8,943 nucleotides of DNA from Gammaproteobacteria bacterium (GCA_030593785.1 JAUVGM010000069.1:1-8943), one strand, 5' to 3'. Counted from the stretch's first letter, positions 1-7,081 are shown. Notes: generated by a model not told the origin, from the sequence alone. Program-made: numbers and translations.

Positions 1-775
1 ATAAATTTTCAGCCTGTCCAGCTTCTGTTGTTCCAGGGTAAGCTTGAATAAGCTTTTCAAGTACCGCTTTCGCTTTTGAGAAGGATTTCAATTCAAATTG
101 ACTATAACCAATTTTTAATAAAGCATCAGCTCGTTTCGGACTCTTTGGATACTGATTAATTAATGTCTGATAGTCCTTAACCGCAACATCATATTTTCTT
201 GTATGATAACTTGTTTCAGCCAACCAATATTGCGCAATGTGAGCATAACGCCCATCAGGAAAATCATTTAAAAATTGACGAAATGCCTGCGTTGCTTTTT
301 CATATCGTAAGGCACGTAATAAATCAAATGCCTTTTGATAAGCAACCTGCTCACCTTCTTTTTTCTTTGTTGCTCGGGGTGTTTTATTAGCTTTAGCTGG
401 TCGTTGAGTTACTTTATTATTTTCAGGTGTGGCCGTTACAGAATCAGGCTGGCGAGTTGTTCTGAACGAGGAAGCAGAACCTGAGCGTCGTTCCATTTGT
501 AGCAGACGACGATCAATATCAATATATAAATCTCGCTGACGTTTTTTAATTTCTTCTAAACCATGTTTTTGTAATTCTATTTCACCAACCAGTCGCTGTA
601 GCTCACTTTGCATACTTTCAACCCGAACCATAATATCAACCAAACCTTTACTGTTGACTAATCGTTCTACGCGGTTAAGGCGTTCCTCCACACTCGCTTC
701 ATTGGCAGCAATAACACTTGTACTTGCCGCACTCATTAAAAATGAAACAAGGATAACCCATGTATTTTTTTTCAT
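1..775 (-). CDS. cpoB: Cell division coordinator CpoB (YbgF), partial at the 3' end
   Basis: This is a periplasmic TPR protein of the Tol-Pal system. In E. coli CpoB links PBP1B-dependent wall synthesis to Tol-driven outer-membrane constriction. I read 258 codons from an ATG at 775 down to base 2 with no stop, so the gene leaves the window. E. coli CpoB is about 263 residues, so probably only a few are missing. Residues 1-24 look like a Sec signal peptide (MKK, hydrophobic stretch, cleavage near VIA-A). Residues 27-95 are a heptad-like charged helix that fits the family's trimerising coiled coil. Residues 100-140 are a Thr/Lys/Pro-rich linker. From about 144 onward there are TPR-like repeats with family motifs such as YQKAFDLLR and AQYWLAETSY. 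The start codon lies 1 nt after the pal stop, with no clear ribosome site, so translation is probably coupled to pal. The family call is firm; the exact C-terminus is unseen. Confidence 0.93.
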   Translation of the reverse strand, partial: MKKNTWVILVSFLMSAASTSVIAANEASVEERLNRVERLVNSKGLVDIMVRVESMQSELQRLVGEIELQKHGLEEIKKRQRDLYIDIDRRLLQMERRSGSASSFRTTRQPDSVTATPENNKVTQRPAKANKTPRATKKKEGEQVAYQKAFDLLRALRYEKATQAFRQFLNDFPDGRYAHIAQYWLAETSYHTRKYDVAVKDYQTLINQYPKSPKRADALLKIGYSQFELKSFSKAKAVLEKLIQAYPGTTEAGQAENL

Positions 776-776
776 A

Positions 777-1331
777 TTAATAACCAGTATAAAGAATTTC
801 TACACGACGATTTAGATTCCAGGCAGAAGCATCATGGCCTAAGGCAACCGGGCGTTCTTCACCAAAACTAATTACCTGGATTTGATTTTCAGCAACACCT
901 TGTAATGTCATTAACTGTTTTACTGTTTTGGCACGTTTTTCACCTAATGCAATATTATATTCACGTGAGCCACGTTCATCGGCATGACCTTCCAGCACAA
1001 TGGTTATATCTGAATGTGCAGCAAGAAACTCCGCATGCACTGTGACAACTTCTCTGTCTTCATCCTTAATCTGGCTACTATCAAGATCAAAATATAAGAC
1101 ACGCTGAGACAAAGGACTGTTTGGATCATTTAATGAACTTACGTCCATAGATTCACCAGAAGAGAACTTTGCAGTTGAATCTTCTTTGTCAGTGTATTTA
1201 TTTTTCTCATCCTGAATTTCTGTAGTTGTGTCAGCAGATTTTCCACCACGCTTCTTTAGCGGACCTAAATTACAACCGGCTAATGTCACTACGACACTCA
1301 AAACAATAAAATAGCGCATTAATTTAATCAC
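777..1331 (-). CDS. pal: Peptidoglycan-associated lipoprotein Pal
   Basis: Pal is the outer-membrane lipoprotein that binds peptidoglycan and TolB, anchoring the outer membrane to the wall. The 184-residue product starts with a lipoprotein signal peptide whose lipobox is LAGC, so Cys20 would be lipidated. Asn at +2 fits outer-membrane sorting. Residues 21-70 are a charged, low-complexity linker, and about 75-183 is the OmpA-like domain. The motif GHADERG (115-121) carries Asp118, and GEKRA (130-134) carries Arg133, the family's residues for binding diaminopimelate. The start is GTG at 1331, because AAGGAG lies 6 nt upstream; the next in-frame ATG (Met5) would sit 18 nt from that site. The gene follows tolB after a 162-nt gap filled mostly by a folded repeat, and is followed by cpoB after 1 nt. 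The length is slightly above the E. coli protein because of the linker. Confidence 0.97.
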   Translation of the reverse strand: MIKLMRYFIVLSVVVTLAGCNLGPLKKRGGKSADTTTEIQDEKNKYTDKEDSTAKFSSGESMDVSSLNDPNSPLSQRVLYFDLDSSQIKDEDREVVTVHAEFLAAHSDITIVLEGHADERGSREYNIALGEKRAKTVKQLMTLQGVAENQIQVISFGEERPVALGHDASAWNLNRRVEILYTGY

Positions 1332-1337
1332 ATCATG

Positions 1338-1343
1338 CTCCTT
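1338..1343 (-). promoter_or_regulatory. Ribosome binding site of pal, deciding a GTG start
   Basis: The minus strand reads AAGGAG here, a near-perfect Shine-Dalgarno sequence, 6 nt before GTG at 1331. Two overlapping ATGs at 1336 and 1333 are in another frame and hit TGA immediately (ATG ATG TGA), so they cannot be the start of pal. This is the strongest ribosome site in the tol cluster, which fits Pal being an abundant protein. Confidence 0.75.
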
Positions 1344-1374
1344 ATATTCCTAAAATATTTTGTTAAATCTATGA

Positions 1375-1496
1375 TGACGGATAGCGAGGGTTCAGAGAAC
1401 AAGGCAAAAGATTATGAAAAAGCGGAGCTTACAATGAGTAAGTGAGCATTTTGAATAATTTTTTAACGCCGTTATCTGATTCCTCGCTATTCGTCA
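1375..1496 (+). repeat. Dispersed structured repeat, copy 1 (MITE-like), tolB-pal gap
   Basis: This non-coding element of about 122 bp is bounded by inverted repeats. The left end is TGACGGATAGCGAGG and the reverse complement of the right end is TGACGAATAGCGAGG. The complementarity extends to 26 bp (1375-1400 with 1471-1496, 22 of 26 matching). Inside, 1416-1454 is a 39-bp core that recurs with one mismatch on the other strand at 7158-7196. The core holds the small hairpin CTTAC-aatga-GTAAG. A further A/T-rich arm (AAAAGATTAT against ATAATTTTTT) continues the pairing inward, so almost the whole element could fold into one long stem. The right end overlaps the last codon of tolB. Size, terminal inverted repeats and lack of coding capacity suggest a MITE-like or REP-like element; I do not recognise a named family and see no convincing target-site duplication. 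The strand given is that of the GCGGAGCTTAC core. Confidence 0.8.
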
Positions 1497-2807
1497 CTTG
1501 TTAATTTTGTAGGGTGACCAAACTGGTTCTCTGACGTCTCCCTGCTTAAAACTCAATCTCTGTCTCGCCCGACCATCAACTGAAACGACTGATAATATGC
1601 CACGGAATTTTTCTTCTGTGGCATAAATAATCATACGACCATTAGGTGCAAAACTTGGAGACTCATCCAGGTTACCATTCGTTAAGACATTAAAATGTTT
1701 AGTTTCTCTTTCCAATACTGCAATTCTAAACTTTCCTTGTGTTCTGTGCACCATCGCAATATAACGACCATCATTAGAAACAGAGGCTCGAGAATTATAA
1801 TTTCCTTCAAACGTTAAACGCTGTGCTCGACCTATTGGCTTATTACGGTTTAGTTTAACTTCATAAAGTTGAGGGCTACCGCCACGATCTGAAGTAAAAA
1901 TTAAACCTTTACCTCCAGGTAACCATTCTGGCTCTGTATCAATAGCATAACTGCGCGTAATACGTGTTAGTTTTCGGGAGTTTATATTCATTATATAAAT
2001 CTCAGGATTGCCATCTTTTGATAATGTTAACGCGAGATGTTTTCCATCAGGTGACCAACGGGGTGCATTGTTTAATCCTTTAAATGAAACTAATTTTTCT
2101 TTTTTAGCAGAAAAGATATTTTGCACATATATTTCAGGGCGACCATTAAGAAATGAAACATAAGCCAAACGTGTACCATCAGGCGACCAGGAAGGTGACA
2201 TTAATGGCTGCGAAGAACTATAAATAATTTTTTCGTTATAACCATCAGCATCTGCTATAGCAAGCTGGTAACGTTTTTTATTTTGTTTATCTTTTGTAAC
2301 AGTAATATAAGAAATATGCGTATTAAAAGCACCTTCTTCACCCGTTATTGTTTTATAAATAATATCGCTAATGTGATGTGCGGTACGACGTAGCCCACTG
2401 TTTAAGCTACGAATACTGTAACCCGCTAATTGACGTCCTTTAAATACATCAAGTAGTTGAAATTGAATTTGATAGCTATCATCAGCCATTACCTGGATTT
2501 TTCCTACAACTAAATAGCCTACATTTAAAGCACGCCAGGTTTTATATTTAACTTCCGTTCCCTGATGTGGTTGCGAAATTAAATCTTTATTTGGTAACGG
2601 TGAGAATTGGCCGCTGCGCTGTAAATCTGCTGCAATAATATTTTTCAGACTTGCCGGGCGAGTGCCTTTGCCTACCCACTGAAAAGGAACAATAGCAATA
2701 GGTTGAGCACCTTCAGAACCTGAAGTAATTTCAATGGTTAAAATAGCATGTGCTAGTGAGTTAACTAACAACCATGAAAATAAAATCAATATACTTTTGC
2801 GTAACAT
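1494..2807 (-). CDS. tolB: Tol-Pal system periplasmic protein TolB
   Basis: TolB is a periplasmic protein that shuttles between Pal and the TolA/TolQR motor. The 437-residue product has a signal peptide at 1-21 (cleavage after AHA). The mature N-terminus is followed by the family motif PIAIVPF (36-42), close to the segment that contacts TolA. An alpha/beta domain extends to about 165, and a six-bladed beta-propeller fills the rest. Propeller repeat signatures are visible at WSPDG 207-211, WSPDG 251-255, W295 with PGG, SNDG 344-347, APNG 387-390 and WSP 430-432. The ATG at 2807 has only a weak purine-rich site upstream (AAGAGTG). Length agrees with E. coli TolB (about 430). The protein ends WSPY-KINK, where relatives usually end at or just after WSPYL. 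The TGA stop (1496-1494) is also the first three bases of an inverted-repeat end, so the tail and stop look set by that insertion. Confidence 0.97.
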   Translation of the reverse strand: MLRKSILILFSWLLVNSLAHAILTIEITSGSEGAQPIAIVPFQWVGKGTRPASLKNIIAADLQRSGQFSPLPNKDLISQPHQGTEVKYKTWRALNVGYLVVGKIQVMADDSYQIQFQLLDVFKGRQLAGYSIRSLNSGLRRTAHHISDIIYKTITGEEGAFNTHISYITVTKDKQNKKRYQLAIADADGYNEKIIYSSSQPLMSPSWSPDGTRLAYVSFLNGRPEIYVQNIFSAKKEKLVSFKGLNNAPRWSPDGKHLALTLSKDGNPEIYIMNINSRKLTRITRSYAIDTEPEWLPGGKGLIFTSDRGGSPQLYEVKLNRNKPIGRAQRLTFEGNYNSRASVSNDGRYIAMVHRTQGKFRIAVLERETKHFNVLTNGNLDESPSFAPNGRMIIYATEEKFRGILSVVSVDGRARQRLSFKQGDVREPVWSPYKINK

Positions 2808-2841
2808 TTTTTCACTCTTAACTTTATTAAATATATTCTCA

Positions 2842-2869
2842 TTGGGTTTGGTAAACCTACCAGTCCCAA
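2842..2869 (-). other. Intercistronic hairpin between tolA and tolB
   Basis: The minus strand can fold as TTGGG, two unpaired bases, TGGTA, loop GGTT, TACCA, two unpaired bases, CCCAA. That gives ten base pairs around a 2x2 internal loop. It fills much of the 70-nt tolA-tolB gap. There is no U-tract after it (the transcript continues TGAGAATATATTT), so it does not look like an intrinsic terminator. An RNA-processing or stability element upstream of tolB is possible. E. coli has an internal promoter ahead of tolB, but I cannot see a convincing promoter here. Confidence 0.45.
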
Positions 2870-2877
2870 AACTTCAT

Positions 2878-3696
2878 TTATTTTGTCGGATTAAATTTCA
2901 CATTCATTTTCCTGAATTTTCGCTGAAATAAGTCCGTGCTTTTAGGAACTGGGAATGGTGACGCTCTCATTGCAGCCAATTCGGCAGATCGATCAAAAGC
3001 AATATTACCACTGCTCTGAATAACATTAGCACTTAATACATCTCCACTTGGTAATAATCGAATTTCAATTATGCATACCAAGCCTTTTCCATAACTATCC
3101 AGATAAATCCAGTTACGACTAACTTTGTTGTTAATTAAATATCTGTACTTTTCAATTTCAGCATTTTCATGCTCTTCACGTTTTCTTTTCTCACTAGCAC
3201 GTTTTTTCTCTGCAATTTTTTCCTGTCTGTCTTTTTCTTCTTTTTCCAGCAGAGCTTTTTTTTCTTGTTGCTGCTTCTCTAATTTATTTAATTCATTTTG
3301 CGTTTCTTTTTGTTTACGTTCGATTTCTGCTAGACGTTTATTTTCCTTAATACTTTTCTTTTTATTTATTACTTCCTGTTCTTTTTGTTTTTTCTTTATC
3401 GCCTGTAATTTACGTTCTTCTTTTTTACGATCTTTTTTTGCTTTTTTCGCTTTATCTTGTAAACGTTTTTGATCTCTTTTCTTTCGCTTATCTGCTTTTT
3501 TTAATTTATTAATTTCTTCTTGTATTTTACTTTCATCAACTGCAATCGCTTCTATCACTTTTTCTTTTTTAAAAGTCGAAATTTTAGGATCAGAAGATTT
3601 AAAACTGACACCTATCGCAATAAATGCGAGTACATGAATAATGATCGCCCAGGCAAGTACACTTGGATTATTTCGTATAGTTTGCCAAATAGTCAT
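2878..3696 (-). CDS. tolA: Cell envelope integrity protein TolA
   Basis: TolA is the inner-membrane anchored rod that passes energy from TolQR to TolB and Pal across the periplasm. The 272-residue product has the three TolA domains: a short cytoplasmic N-terminus and one membrane helix at about 12-32, a Lys/Glu/Gln-rich helix at about 45-183 with no prolines, and a C-terminal TonB-like domain at about 184-272. That last domain carries family features such as EIRLLPSGDV, SSGNIAFDRSA and ASPFPVP. The central rod is much shorter than in E. coli (421 residues in total). The C-terminal domain has a single cysteine (Cys208), so the E. coli disulfide cannot form, as in Pseudomonas-type TolA. In the membrane helix His21 is present, but the Ser expected four residues before it is Ala17. 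The ATG lies 3 nt after the tolR stop without a strong ribosome site, suggesting translational coupling. Confidence 0.95.
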   Translation of the reverse strand: MTIWQTIRNNPSVLAWAIIIHVLAFIAIGVSFKSSDPKISTFKKEKVIEAIAVDESKIQEEINKLKKADKRKKRDQKRLQDKAKKAKKDRKKEERKLQAIKKKQKEQEVINKKKSIKENKRLAEIERKQKETQNELNKLEKQQQEKKALLEKEEKDRQEKIAEKKRASEKRKREEHENAEIEKYRYLINNKVSRNWIYLDSYGKGLVCIIEIRLLPSGDVLSANVIQSSGNIAFDRSAELAAMRASPFPVPKSTDLFQRKFRKMNVKFNPTK

Positions 3697-3699
3697 TAA

Positions 3700-4137
3700 T
3701 TATGAATCCGGTGTTTGAGTTATCAAACCTACTCTGGCAACACCGGCTTTTTGTAACTGTGCCATGATAGATACAACTGCACCATAATTTACTGACTTAT
3801 CGCCTTTAATATAAATACCTTGTCCCGGACGATGGCGCATGACTGCGGCAACACGAGTAATCAGTTTTTCTACACTTAATGCCTTATCGGTATTGTCTCC
3901 AATATTTATATAATATTGACCTTTGGCATCCACTGATACAACAACAGGTTCTTCCTGATCTTTTGCCATCGCTTTAGCAAACGTTTGCGGTAATTCAACT
4001 TGCACCCCTTCCGTTAACATAGGAGCTGTCACCATAAAAATAACCAATAGTACCAACATGACATCAATGTAAGGAACAACATTGATTTCTGACATACGGC
4101 GCTTGCGAAAACGAGTGCTTGAGTTATTAGCTGCCAT
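3700..4137 (-). CDS. tolR: Tol-Pal system proton-motor subunit TolR (ExbD family)
   Basis: TolR is the ExbD/MotB-like subunit that, with TolQ, converts the proton gradient into movement of TolA. The 145-residue product has a basic cytoplasmic N-terminus (RFRKRRMSEINVVPYID), one membrane helix at about 22-41, and a periplasmic domain. Asp25 in YIDVMLVLLVIFMVT matches the essential proton-path aspartate of the family (Asp23 in E. coli). The periplasmic part includes the conserved stretch GIYIKGDKSVNYGAVV (107-122). The length is normal. The ATG at 4137 comes 5 nt after the tolQ stop, with no clear Shine-Dalgarno sequence, so coupled translation with tolQ is likely. ExbD of a TonB system is the main alternative, but the flanking tolQ and tolA settle it. 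Confidence 0.96.
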   Translation of the reverse strand: MAANNSSTRFRKRRMSEINVVPYIDVMLVLLVIFMVTAPMLTEGVQVELPQTFAKAMAKDQEEPVVVSVDAKGQYYINIGDNTDKALSVEKLITRVAAVMRHRPGQGIYIKGDKSVNYGAVVSIMAQLQKAGVARVGLITQTPDS

Positions 4138-4142
4138 AATAT

Positions 4143-4820
4143 TTAACTAGTGTGCGCCTGGCGTTGTAATAAAGTCGAAAACTCTTCTGAAAACATATCA
4201 TAACGATTAATCAGTCTTTCAATATCATTGGAATAACGGTTATAGGCAATTACCGCAGGAATAGCGGCAAACAATCCCATCGCTGTGGCAATCAATGCTT
4301 CTGCAATACCCGGTGCAACAGAACCAATTGATGCATGTTGCACTGCGCCTAATGCCAGAAAAGAATTCATAATTCCCCACACCGTTCCGAATAAACCAAT
4401 GTATGGGCTGATAGAACCCACGGTAGCTAGAAAAGATAAATGATTTTCTAATTCATCTACTTCACGATTTAAAGAAACTCGCATGGTGCGTTGAGCTCCT
4501 TCAACAGTAATAACCGGATCGATGCCTGGATTTTTACGAAGATGTGCAAACTCACGAAAACCTGATTCAAAAATAGCTTCTAATCCAGCGACTCGATTTT
4601 TTTTACCTGCGATCTTGGCGTATAACTCAGCTAAATCAACACCAGACCAAAAACGCCGTTCAAAATAATCTGCTGCGACTTTTGCATCACGAACCATTAT
4701 CCATTTTGCCCGAATAATAACCCATGATAAAACAGATAACCCCAGCAACAGCAGCATAACCAACTGCACTAAAAAACTGGCATCAAAAATTAAACTTATT
4801 ATTGATAGTTCAGGTTGCAC
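4143..4820 (-). CDS. tolQ: Tol-Pal system proton-motor subunit TolQ (ExbB/MotA family)
   Basis: TolQ is the multi-spanning subunit of the TolQR proton channel in the inner membrane. The 225-residue product has three predicted membrane helices at about 12-36, 129-155 and 168-193, with a cytoplasmic segment between the first two. The most conserved stretches are ATVGSISPYIGLFGTVWGI (132-150) and GIAEALIATAMGLFAAIPAV (171-190), which hold the Thr and small residues lining the proton path. The start is GTG at 4820: AGGGA stands 7 nt upstream, and the resulting N-terminus (MQPELSIISLIFDASFLVQL) aligns with the usual TolQ start. It heads the tight tolQ-tolR-tolA group. It is separated from ybgC by 90 nt containing a palindromic repeat. 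Confidence 0.97.
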   Translation of the reverse strand: MQPELSIISLIFDASFLVQLVMLLLLGLSVLSWVIIRAKWIMVRDAKVAADYFERRFWSGVDLAELYAKIAGKKNRVAGLEAIFESGFREFAHLRKNPGIDPVITVEGAQRTMRVSLNREVDELENHLSFLATVGSISPYIGLFGTVWGIMNSFLALGAVQHASIGSVAPGIAEALIATAMGLFAAIPAVIAYNRYSNDIERLINRYDMFSEEFSTLLQRQAHTS

Positions 4821-4827
4821 TTTTTTG

Positions 4828-4832
4828 TCCCT
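4828..4832 (-). promoter_or_regulatory. Ribosome binding site of tolQ, supporting a GTG start
   Basis: The minus strand reads AGGGA followed by seven bases (CAAAAAA) and then GTG at 4820. The spacing is normal and no in-frame ATG lies nearby, so this site fixes the tolQ start. Confidence 0.6.
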
Positions 4833-4870
4833 TATTACTTTTATTAAGTTATTGCTGTCTAATTTAGCTC

Positions 4871-4896
4871 GTCATTCCCGCCTGCGCGGGTATGAC
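4871..4896. repeat. Short palindromic repeat (REP/dRS3-like) between ybgC and tolQ
   Basis: GTCAT-t-CCCGC, loop ctgc, GCGGG-t-ATGAC forms an 11-bp inverted repeat with a single T:T mismatch. GTCATTCCCGC...GCGGG...ATGAC is a type of GC-rich palindrome scattered through many beta- and gammaproteobacterial genomes (for example the dRS3 repeats of Neisseria), and it stands out from this AT-rich background. On the plus strand it is followed 4 nt later by a run of seven T, so it could act as a terminator in that direction. No plus-strand gene exists here, and on the transcribed minus strand no U-tract follows. The 90-nt ybgC-tolQ gap contains nothing else I recognise. Confidence 0.65.
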
Positions 4897-4910
4897 AATC
4901 GTTTTTTTAA

Positions 4911-5339
4911 TTATATTTGTTCATATAAACTTTCTGGCATTGCTTTAGGTCTAAAACTTTTATCATCTAATGTAACGACTTTTATAATCCCTTTACACAA
5001 TAATTCATTTTTTCCGTCATTATCTTTTGCTTTTCTTAGAACGTCCTGTTCAATAGTAATACTGGCTTTTCCATTTTTAATTACCTGACTGGAAACCATT
5101 AATTCATCATTAAATTTTGCCGGTAAAAAATAATCTGCCTGTACTGATCGAACAGCAAATATGACACCGTCATTGGCACGGAGTTCATCTTGTTCAAATC
5201 CTAAATTTCTTAACCATTCTGTACGGGCTCGCTCCATAAACTTTATGTAATTTGTATGGTATACAACACCACCCGCATCCGTGTCTTCGTAGTAAACCCT
5301 AATTGGCCAAAGGAATACTTTCTCGTTTTCAATAGTCAT
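4911..5339 (-). CDS. ybgC: Acyl-CoA thioesterase YbgC (hotdog fold, 4HBT family)
   Basis: YbgC is a small cytoplasmic hotdog-fold thioesterase at the head of the tol-pal cluster. Its relatives hydrolyse acyl-CoA thioesters, and in E. coli it interacts with acyl carrier protein and phospholipid-synthesis enzymes. The 142-residue product has the family signature VYYEDTDAGGVVYHTNY (15-31). Tyr17, Asp21 and His28 correspond to the conserved Tyr/Asp/His of the active site. FMERARTEWLRNLG follows, as is typical. The ATG at 5339 lacks a good ribosome site; the 63-nt gap from ruvB is extremely AT-rich. The position between ruvB and tolQ matches Pseudomonas-type genomes. The family assignment is firm; the natural substrate is not shown by sequence. 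Confidence 0.95.
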   Translation of the reverse strand: MTIENEKVFLWPIRVYYEDTDAGGVVYHTNYIKFMERARTEWLRNLGFEQDELRANDGVIFAVRSVQADYFLPAKFNDELMVSSQVIKNGKASITIEQDVLRKAKDNDGKNELLCKGIIKVVTLDDKSFRPKAMPESLYEQI

Positions 5340-5402
5340 ATTTTTATAATATAAATTAGAATAATAAAATTAAATGTGATCGAGGTATAATTTTGTTATT
5401 CA

Positions 5403-6437
5403 TTATTCAATTTCTAGATTATATTGAGAAATTGATTCAGGTGGCTTTAAGCCAAAATGTAAATACGCATTTTGTGTTGCTACACGACCACGGGGTGTGC
5501 GCATCAAAAAACCCTGCTGAATGAGATAAGGTTCAATAACATCTTCAATCGTGCCTCGTTCTTCACTCAAAACGGCAGCGAGGTTTTCAACCCCCACTGG
5601 CCCACCCTGAAACTTCTCAATGACCGCAAGTAATAAACGACGATCCATCATATCGAAACCAAACTTATCTACATCTAATAAATCCAGTGCTTTTTTTGCT
5701 GTATCTTCATTTATCACACCATCGGCTTTGATTTCTGCATAATCACGAACTCTTCGTAACAATCGATTCGTAATACGCGGAGTGCCACGTGAACGTCGTG
5801 CAATTTCATTTGCGCCGGAATCATCCAATTCAACACCAAGAATAGTGGCTGAACGTTTCACTATTGAGACAAGATCATCAGTTGAGTAAAATTCAAGTCG
5901 TTGCACAATACCAAAACGATCGCGCAGTGGTGAAGTTAACAAACCCGCTCTGGTTGTTGCCCCAACCAAAGTAAAGGGTGGCAAATCAAGTTTAATCGAA
6001 CGTGCGGCAGGCCCTTCGCCAATCATAATATCTAACTGGTAATCTTCCATCGCAGGATAAAGTATTTCTTCAACCACAGGACTTAAGCGATGAATTTCAT
6101 CTACAAATAAAACATCGTGTGGTTCGAGGTTAGTTAATAGTGCAGCAAGATCACCGGGCTTTTCCAATACCGGGCCAGAGGTATGTCGCATGTTTACATC
6201 AAGTTCGTTTGCGATAATATGAGATAAGGTTGTTTTACCTAAACCGGGTGGTCCAAAAATAAGAACATGATCGAGCGCTTCTTTACGTCCACGTGCAGCC
6301 TGAATAAAAATATCCATTTGTTCACGTACTTTTGACTGACCAACATAATCTTCCAGTTTTTCCGGACGCATAGCGCGATCAACGGCTTCATCACCATCAA
6401 GAGAATCTGCTGCAATTAAACGATCATTTTCTATCAT
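5403..6437 (-). CDS. ruvB: Holliday junction branch-migration ATPase RuvB
   Basis: RuvB is the AAA+ motor that pulls DNA through the RuvA-bound Holliday junction during recombination and fork repair. The 344-residue product is full length. Walker A is GPPGLGKT (62-69), and Walker B is around LFVDE (110-114), followed by IHRL. Sensor 1 is GATTR (159-163). The arginine finger is Arg174 in SPLRDRFG. Sensor 2 lies in GTPRITNRLLRR (218-229). A winged-helix DNA-binding domain occupies about 260-335, including the RTPRGR loop (313-318). The ATG at 6437 lies 9 nt after the ruvA stop with only a weak ribosome site, so it is probably coupled to ruvA. Confidence 0.98.
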   Translation of the reverse strand: MIENDRLIAADSLDGDEAVDRAMRPEKLEDYVGQSKVREQMDIFIQAARGRKEALDHVLIFGPPGLGKTTLSHIIANELDVNMRHTSGPVLEKPGDLAALLTNLEPHDVLFVDEIHRLSPVVEEILYPAMEDYQLDIMIGEGPAARSIKLDLPPFTLVGATTRAGLLTSPLRDRFGIVQRLEFYSTDDLVSIVKRSATILGVELDDSGANEIARRSRGTPRITNRLLRRVRDYAEIKADGVINEDTAKKALDLLDVDKFGFDMMDRRLLLAVIEKFQGGPVGVENLAAVLSEERGTIEDVIEPYLIQQGFLMRTPRGRVATQNAYLHFGLKPPESISQYNLEIE

Positions 6438-6446
6438 GCTTTATCA

Positions 6447-7061
6447 CTACTTAATAATGGATGCTTTAAGAGCATCACGAATAATTTCTTCACTACTTAA
6501 ATCATGACTATCAATTTGGGTCACCATGCGGCTTGCTTGTGGTGGTTTATAACCTAATGCAATTAATGCACTCACAGCTTCCTCAACAGGGTCGGCATTA
6601 TGTTCAATTTCTATCATACCTGCAGGTGCTTTACCCTGCTCCGATAAACCTGTTTGCCAGTCTTTCAACTTATCACGCATTTCAATGACTAAACGTTCAG
6701 CCGTCTTTTTACCCACTCCAGGTAAACGTACCAACGTTGTCGTATCGTTATTTTGAATACAACGTGCAAAATCATCTGCACTGATTGCCGATAAAATACT
6801 GAGCGCCAATTTTGGTCCGACACCATTAATTTTGATCAAACTACGAAACATACTGCGTTCTGCTTCTGTAGCAAAACCACAAAGTTGTTGTACATCTTCA
6901 CGTACCACCAGGTGCGTATGTAATATCACTTCCTGATTAATACCAGGTAATTGATAAAACGTTGACATGGGTGCATCAACTTCGTATCCCACGCCATTTA
7001 CATCCAACAAAAGTGTTGGAGGTTGTTTAGTGAGTAATATACCCTTCAATCTTCCTATCAT
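6447..7061 (-). CDS. ruvA: Holliday junction DNA-binding subunit RuvA
   Basis: RuvA tetramers hold the four-way junction open and load RuvB. The 204-residue product matches the E. coli length (203). It starts with the OB-fold MIGRLKG...GVGYEV. The acidic pin residues Glu55 and Asp56 are kept in VVREDVQQL. Two helix-hairpin-helix motifs are visible: one around KINGVGPKLALSIL (77-90) and one around VRLPGVGKKTAERLVIEM (111-128). A linker at 135-157 leads to the RuvB-binding C-terminal domain (VSALIALGYKPPQASRMV, 163-180). The ATG at 7061 has a poor upstream ribosome site. A folded repeat ends only 20 nt before the start codon. No CTGT-N8-ACAG LexA box was found upstream. Confidence 0.98.
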   Translation of the reverse strand: MIGRLKGILLTKQPPTLLLDVNGVGYEVDAPMSTFYQLPGINQEVILHTHLVVREDVQQLCGFATEAERSMFRSLIKINGVGPKLALSILSAISADDFARCIQNNDTTTLVRLPGVGKKTAERLVIEMRDKLKDWQTGLSEQGKAPAGMIEIEHNADPVEEAVSALIALGYKPPQASRMVTQIDSHDLSSEEIIRDALKASIIK

Positions 7062-7081
7062 ATGTATCTTTTATGTAAACT

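Noticed and set aside
1328..1336. Tiny open frame ATG ATG TGA overlapping the pal start
   Set aside because: Only 1 nt from the Shine-Dalgarno sequence, so unlikely to be translated; probably chance overlap with the GTG start.
1360..1504. TTGTTAA at 1360-1366 and 1498-1504 as a target-site duplication of repeat copy 1
   Set aside because: The left copy is 8 nt away from the element end and the right one 1 nt away; a 7-bp A/T-rich match is weak evidence, and copy 2 has no matching duplication.
3125..3472. Plus-strand open frame opposite the TolA rod
   Set aside because: It is the antisense of Lys/Glu-rich codons, giving a Ser/Phe/Leu-rich sequence with no recognisable domain; tolA explains the region.
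4833..4866. tolQ promoter with TAGACA as the -35 box
   Set aside because: No acceptable -10 box at normal spacing; any start site would fall within the ribosome site.
5340..5402. Promoter for ybgC (TTTAAT, 17 nt, TATTAT on the minus strand)
   Set aside because: The -35 match is poor, the -10 ends 6 nt before the ATG, and in a nearly pure A/T stretch such matches are expected by chance.
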